Positions 55,422 through 57,683 of a DNA stretch of 57,683 bases are shown one piece after another. This stretch comes from Clostridia bacterium (GTDB lineage Bacteria; Bacillota; Clostridia; Oscillospirales; CAG-272). The position numbers were made by a program, and so were the translations under genes. Positions within the stretch are counted from its first letter, which is position 1. Each line of letters starts with the position of its first letter. Under the pieces are notes generated by a model. It worked only from the letters and a program-made list of their open reading frames with translations, was not told the origin of the DNA and made no database searches. The stretch lies in NCBI GenBank assembly GCA_017502915.1, contig JAFVUB010000013.1:1-57683 (forward strand). Reading direction: 5' to 3'.

Positions 55422-57098
55422 TTATTCTATTGACATGTCGAGCTTAAATCGGGTTATCTTTCGCAGCGTGTTCTTCGGGAAATCCTCCTTGCGAACCTTT
55501 ATGTACCCAACCTGCTTATATTTGACCGCCGAGCGATTGTATTCGCTGATATAGCGCTTGAAATACTCGTTGGCATCCTCAATACCGTTCTTTTGCAAAT
55601 AGTCGTAGTCGGGATATATCTCGGCAACCACCTTGTTGTGGTCGCTTCCGCGTCTGCTTACTCCCTCATAAACAACAACGTCCGAAACTCCGGAGATCGA
55701 CGAAATTGCGGTCTCGATCTCCTCAGGATAAACGTTCTTGCCGTTCGAAAGTATGATCAAATTTTTGATGCGCCCCGTGATGTATATGACCCCGTTTTCA
55801 TCAATACGACCTATGTCTCCCGTGTGGAAATAGTGCTGATCGTCGATAACGGCGGCGGTCGCCTCGGGCTCCTTATAATAACCGAGCATGACGTTCGAGC
55901 CGCGAACGCAGATCTCGCCCTCGCCGTCCTCGTTCGGGTTGTCGATCTTGACATCCATCGAGGGGATCGGAACACCAACGCTACCAATACAGTTATAGTC
56001 GTTGCGGTTGACCGAGATCAGCGGCGAGCATTCGGTGATTCCGTATCCGTTGAGAAGCGAAATACCGAAGGACTCAAAATCGCGGACTAACTCCGGGCGC
56101 AGCGGAGCGCCGCCCGAAACTATAAACTCAAGCTCACCGCCAAACGAGTCAAGTATCTGCTTAAACACACGGCGGCGCACGTCGATCTTAACGTGTCTCA
56201 GTGCGTTAGAAATGCTCTTCATAGCTCCAACGAGCTTTTCCTTGCCGCTGTCGCGCAAAACCGAGCAGATACGGCGGTGGAAGGTCTCAACGTAAAGCGG
56301 GACCAAGACCATAAAATCGGGCTTGACCTCCTTCATCTCCTGAACTATGTACTTAAGTCCACTGGAAATATAGATGTTAGCGCCGGCATAAAGCAGAGCG
56401 ATGATACCGATGTTCGAGCCGTAGGTATGGTGAGGAGGGAGCGAAACGATAGAACGCTCGCCGGCGTGAATGATCTTCAGTCCGTTGTAAATATCCGAGA
56501 GGATACCGTCCTGGCAAAGCATAACGCCCTTACCCTTTCCGGTAGTTCCCGAGGTAAAAACGAGTGTGGACATGGCACGAGTGTCAATCACGCCCGTGTA
56601 CTTCCAATAGGGATCTCCCGCGCCCATCATTTCAAAAATGCCGTGCTTCTCGGGATCGTTCATCTTTATCAGAAAAGCTCCGTTTTCCTTGCAGATAAGC
56701 GACGACTTTTCGTCAAGATCAGCGTCGCAAATGAGGTATTGGCACTCGGCAAACGAGATAGTAGCCGAAAGCTCCTCAGCAGTCCACTCCTTGTCAAGCG
56801 GCACGACGACCGCACCGATCATCTGCAGAGCAATATAAGAGCAGACCCACTCATACGAAAGTCGACCGATCAGCGCACAGTGCTTGCCGGACATCTCTTT
56901 TTTGAACATTTCATTAGCCAACGCATGAACGTCGCAGGCAAAGGTACGGTAAGAAACCTTGATCGGCTCTTTGTCGCGAGGGTTGGCACGGTAAGTTATG
57001 GCAGTCTTCTCGCCGTAGAGCTCGGCAATACCGTCAACAAAACGCTCAAAGCTGCCGTAAAAAGAATGTCCGCTGTATAATGGATAGTTGTGATTCAT
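55422..57098 (-). CDS. AMP-dependent acyl-CoA ligase-like enzyme
   Basis: A 558-residue ANL-superfamily adenylating enzyme that activates a carboxylate, probably a fatty acid, as acyl-AMP. It has the P-loop-like TLVFTSGTTGKGKGVMLCQ, LNGYGITECSPLIS, YFHTGDIGRIDENGVIYITGR, and the C-terminal catalytic lysine region PKNTLRKITRF. The closest known groups are long-chain acyl-CoA synthetases and acyl-ACP ligases; no carrier-protein domain is attached. GGAGAAAAGC precedes the ATG. It is controlled by the twin-palindrome promoter described below. Confidence 0.85.
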   Translation of the reverse strand: MNHNYPLYSGHSFYGSFERFVDGIAELYGEKTAITYRANPRDKEPIKVSYRTFACDVHALANEMFKKEMSGKHCALIGRLSYEWVCSYIALQMIGAVVVPLDKEWTAEELSATISFAECQYLICDADLDEKSSLICKENGAFLIKMNDPEKHGIFEMMGAGDPYWKYTGVIDTRAMSTLVFTSGTTGKGKGVMLCQDGILSDIYNGLKIIHAGERSIVSLPPHHTYGSNIGIIALLYAGANIYISSGLKYIVQEMKEVKPDFMVLVPLYVETFHRRICSVLRDSGKEKLVGAMKSISNALRHVKIDVRRRVFKQILDSFGGELEFIVSGGAPLRPELVRDFESFGISLLNGYGITECSPLISVNRNDYNCIGSVGVPIPSMDVKIDNPNEDGEGEICVRGSNVMLGYYKEPEATAAVIDDQHYFHTGDIGRIDENGVIYITGRIKNLIILSNGKNVYPEEIETAISSISGVSDVVVYEGVSRRGSDHNKVVAEIYPDYDYLQKNGIEDANEYFKRYISEYNRSAVKYKQVGYIKVRKEDFPKNTLRKITRFKLDMSIE

Positions 57099-57126
57099 GC
57101 TTTTCTCCTAAAAATTATGTCCCAAT

Positions 57127-57150
57127 AACTTGTTGACATTTCAACAAGTT
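57127..57150 (-). promoter_or_regulatory. Palindromic operator 1 downstream of the AMP-ligase promoter
   Basis: AACTTGTTGA-CATT-TCAACAAGTT, 10-bp perfect arms with a 4-nt centre. The core 57131-57146 is the exact reverse complement of the 16 bases at 57168-57183. Confidence 0.8.
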
Positions 57151-57152
57151 AC

Positions 57153-57181
57153 AGTATATCACAATTTTGTTGAAATGTCAA
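57153..57181 (-). promoter_or_regulatory. Promoter of the AMP-ligase gene
   Basis: Minus-strand TTGACA (57176-57181), 17-nt spacer, TATACT (57153-57158). Confidence 0.85.
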
Positions 57182-57183
57182 CA
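57168..57183 (-). promoter_or_regulatory. Palindromic operator 2 overlapping the AMP-ligase -35
   Basis: TGTTGA-AATG-TCAACA, a 16-bp palindrome that contains the -35 TTGACA. It matches the core of operator 1 exactly when read on the other strand. Centres are 37 bp apart, either side of the -10. Confidence 0.8.
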
Positions 57184-57200
57184 GTTTATCGTGGAAATAA

Positions 57201-57245
57201 AGAGAAAAAAGAACAGGACACATTCTAATAATGTGTCCTGTTCTT
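57201..57245 (-). terminator. Terminator of the rRNA operon
   Basis: A perfect 15-bp stem (57209-57223 with 57231-57245), 7-nt loop, followed on the minus strand by TTTTTTCTCTTT. It lies about 120 nt past the 23S end. Confidence 0.92.
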
Positions 57246-57364
57246 CAACACTTCCCATGCTCATTGAAAACCGAATAAAGCTTTTTCGAAGAGAAATTCG
57301 AAACTCAAGTAAAACGAAACTTGAAAGTTGAGGTCAAGCTGCGGATCGTTTGTAATCGATCTTC

Positions 57365-57683
57365 AACTTAACTCAGAAGTTCAAGCCCTCGGTCTATTAG
57401 TATCGGTCAGCTGAACACATTACTGTGCTTACACCTCCGACCTATCAAACTTGTAGTCTACAAGTGACCTTACCTAGTCAAGCTAGGAGGGATATCTAAT
57501 CTTGAGGTGGGCTTCACGCTTAGATGCTCTCAGCGTTTATCCCTTCCGCACGCGGCTACCCAGCTATGCCCTTGGCAGAACAACTGGTGCACCGGAGGTG
57601 CGTCCGACCCGGTCCTCTCGTACTAAGGTCAGCTCCTCTCAAATATCCAACGCCCACGACAGATAGGGACCGAACTGTCTCAC
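57365..57683 (-). rRNA. rrl: 23S ribosomal RNA, 3' end (partial)
   Basis: The minus strand reads the conserved last ~320 nt of bacterial 23S rRNA, including the sarcin-ricin-adjacent domain VI segments (complement of AGTACGAGAGGACCGG at about 57611-57626) and a terminal CTAATAGACCGAGGGCTTGAACTT region. The 3' end is placed near 57365 from the position of the terminal helix and may be off by several bases. The gene continues beyond the right edge. Confidence 0.95.

Noticed and set aside
57246..57364. 5S rRNA gene between 23S and the terminator
   Set aside because: No conserved 5S segments are visible on either strand.

Overview
The window reads as a chromosomal segment of an anaerobic, low- to mid-GC Firmicute of class Clostridia, probably an uncultured gut-type lineage. 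The indicators are a SCIFF peptide with its radical SAM maturase, a GlgC/GlgD pair, a MecA adaptor, RicT/PSP1, a DUF512 radical SAM protein beside Der, a CIRCE-controlled groESL operon, strong AGGAGG ribosome binding sites and TTGACA-N17-TATAAT promoters. Genus cannot be assigned from this sequence alone. Almost everything is ordinary core or metabolic DNA. There is no prophage, CRISPR array or integrative element; the only mobile-looking piece is a 59-base gene start at the left edge.

Layout. 1-0.1 kb: start of a transposase-type HTH gene (minus) whose ribosome binding site is buried in a perfect hairpin. 0.2-4.8 kb: a large unknown membrane protein, MecA, and an SLH cell-surface protein. 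4.8-6.9 kb: groES-groEL behind a CIRCE operator. 6.9-10.9 kb: an alanine/sodium symporter, tRNA-Leu(CAA), an MFS/OPA-like transporter and a NodB-type deacetylase. 11-13.9 kb (minus): SCIFF peptide, its maturase, and a PLP amino acid decarboxylase translationally overlapped with the maturase. 14-24.5 kb (minus): a seven-gene glycogen operon (glgB-glgC-glgD-glgA-glgP-GH13 amylase-unknown 109 aa) with synthesis and breakdown in one transcript. 24.8-29 kb (plus): holB, ricT, a small ferredoxin, two tRNA-modification-type genes. 29-34.4 kb: aldo/keto reductase, a lipase-fold protein, AlaX-type tRNA editing, PAP2 phosphatase, HAD phosphatase. 34.4-39.6 kb (minus): a heterodimeric ABC exporter, then an ACT-domain protein and its usual PFL/UPF0210 partner.

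39.7-47 kb (plus) looks like one long operon from a consensus promoter: DUF512, der, obg, inorganic pyrophosphatase, a NatAB-like ABC pair, and a TIGR01440 protein. 47-51.6 kb (minus) is a complete agmatine deiminase operon (putrescine carbamoyltransferase, antiporter, agmatine deiminase, carbamate kinase) that can yield ATP from agmatine. Divergent from it is a galactose-type mglBAC importer (51.7-55.4 kb). A fatty-acid/AMP-ligase gene (55.4-57.1 kb, minus) has two copies of one 16-bp palindromic operator in its promoter. The right edge holds the 3' end of a 23S rRNA gene (minus) with a terminator and no 5S gene between them.

The items most worth a second look are: a DUF512 gene whose ribosome binding site faces ACG rather than ATG; interleaved inverted repeats (pseudoknot topology) upstream of holB; the paired operators at the AMP-ligase promoter; the RBS-masking hairpin at the left edge; the SCIFF-decarboxylase coupling; and a possible leader peptide in front of the NatA-like gene. 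I did not find a clear, wholly new multi-gene system.
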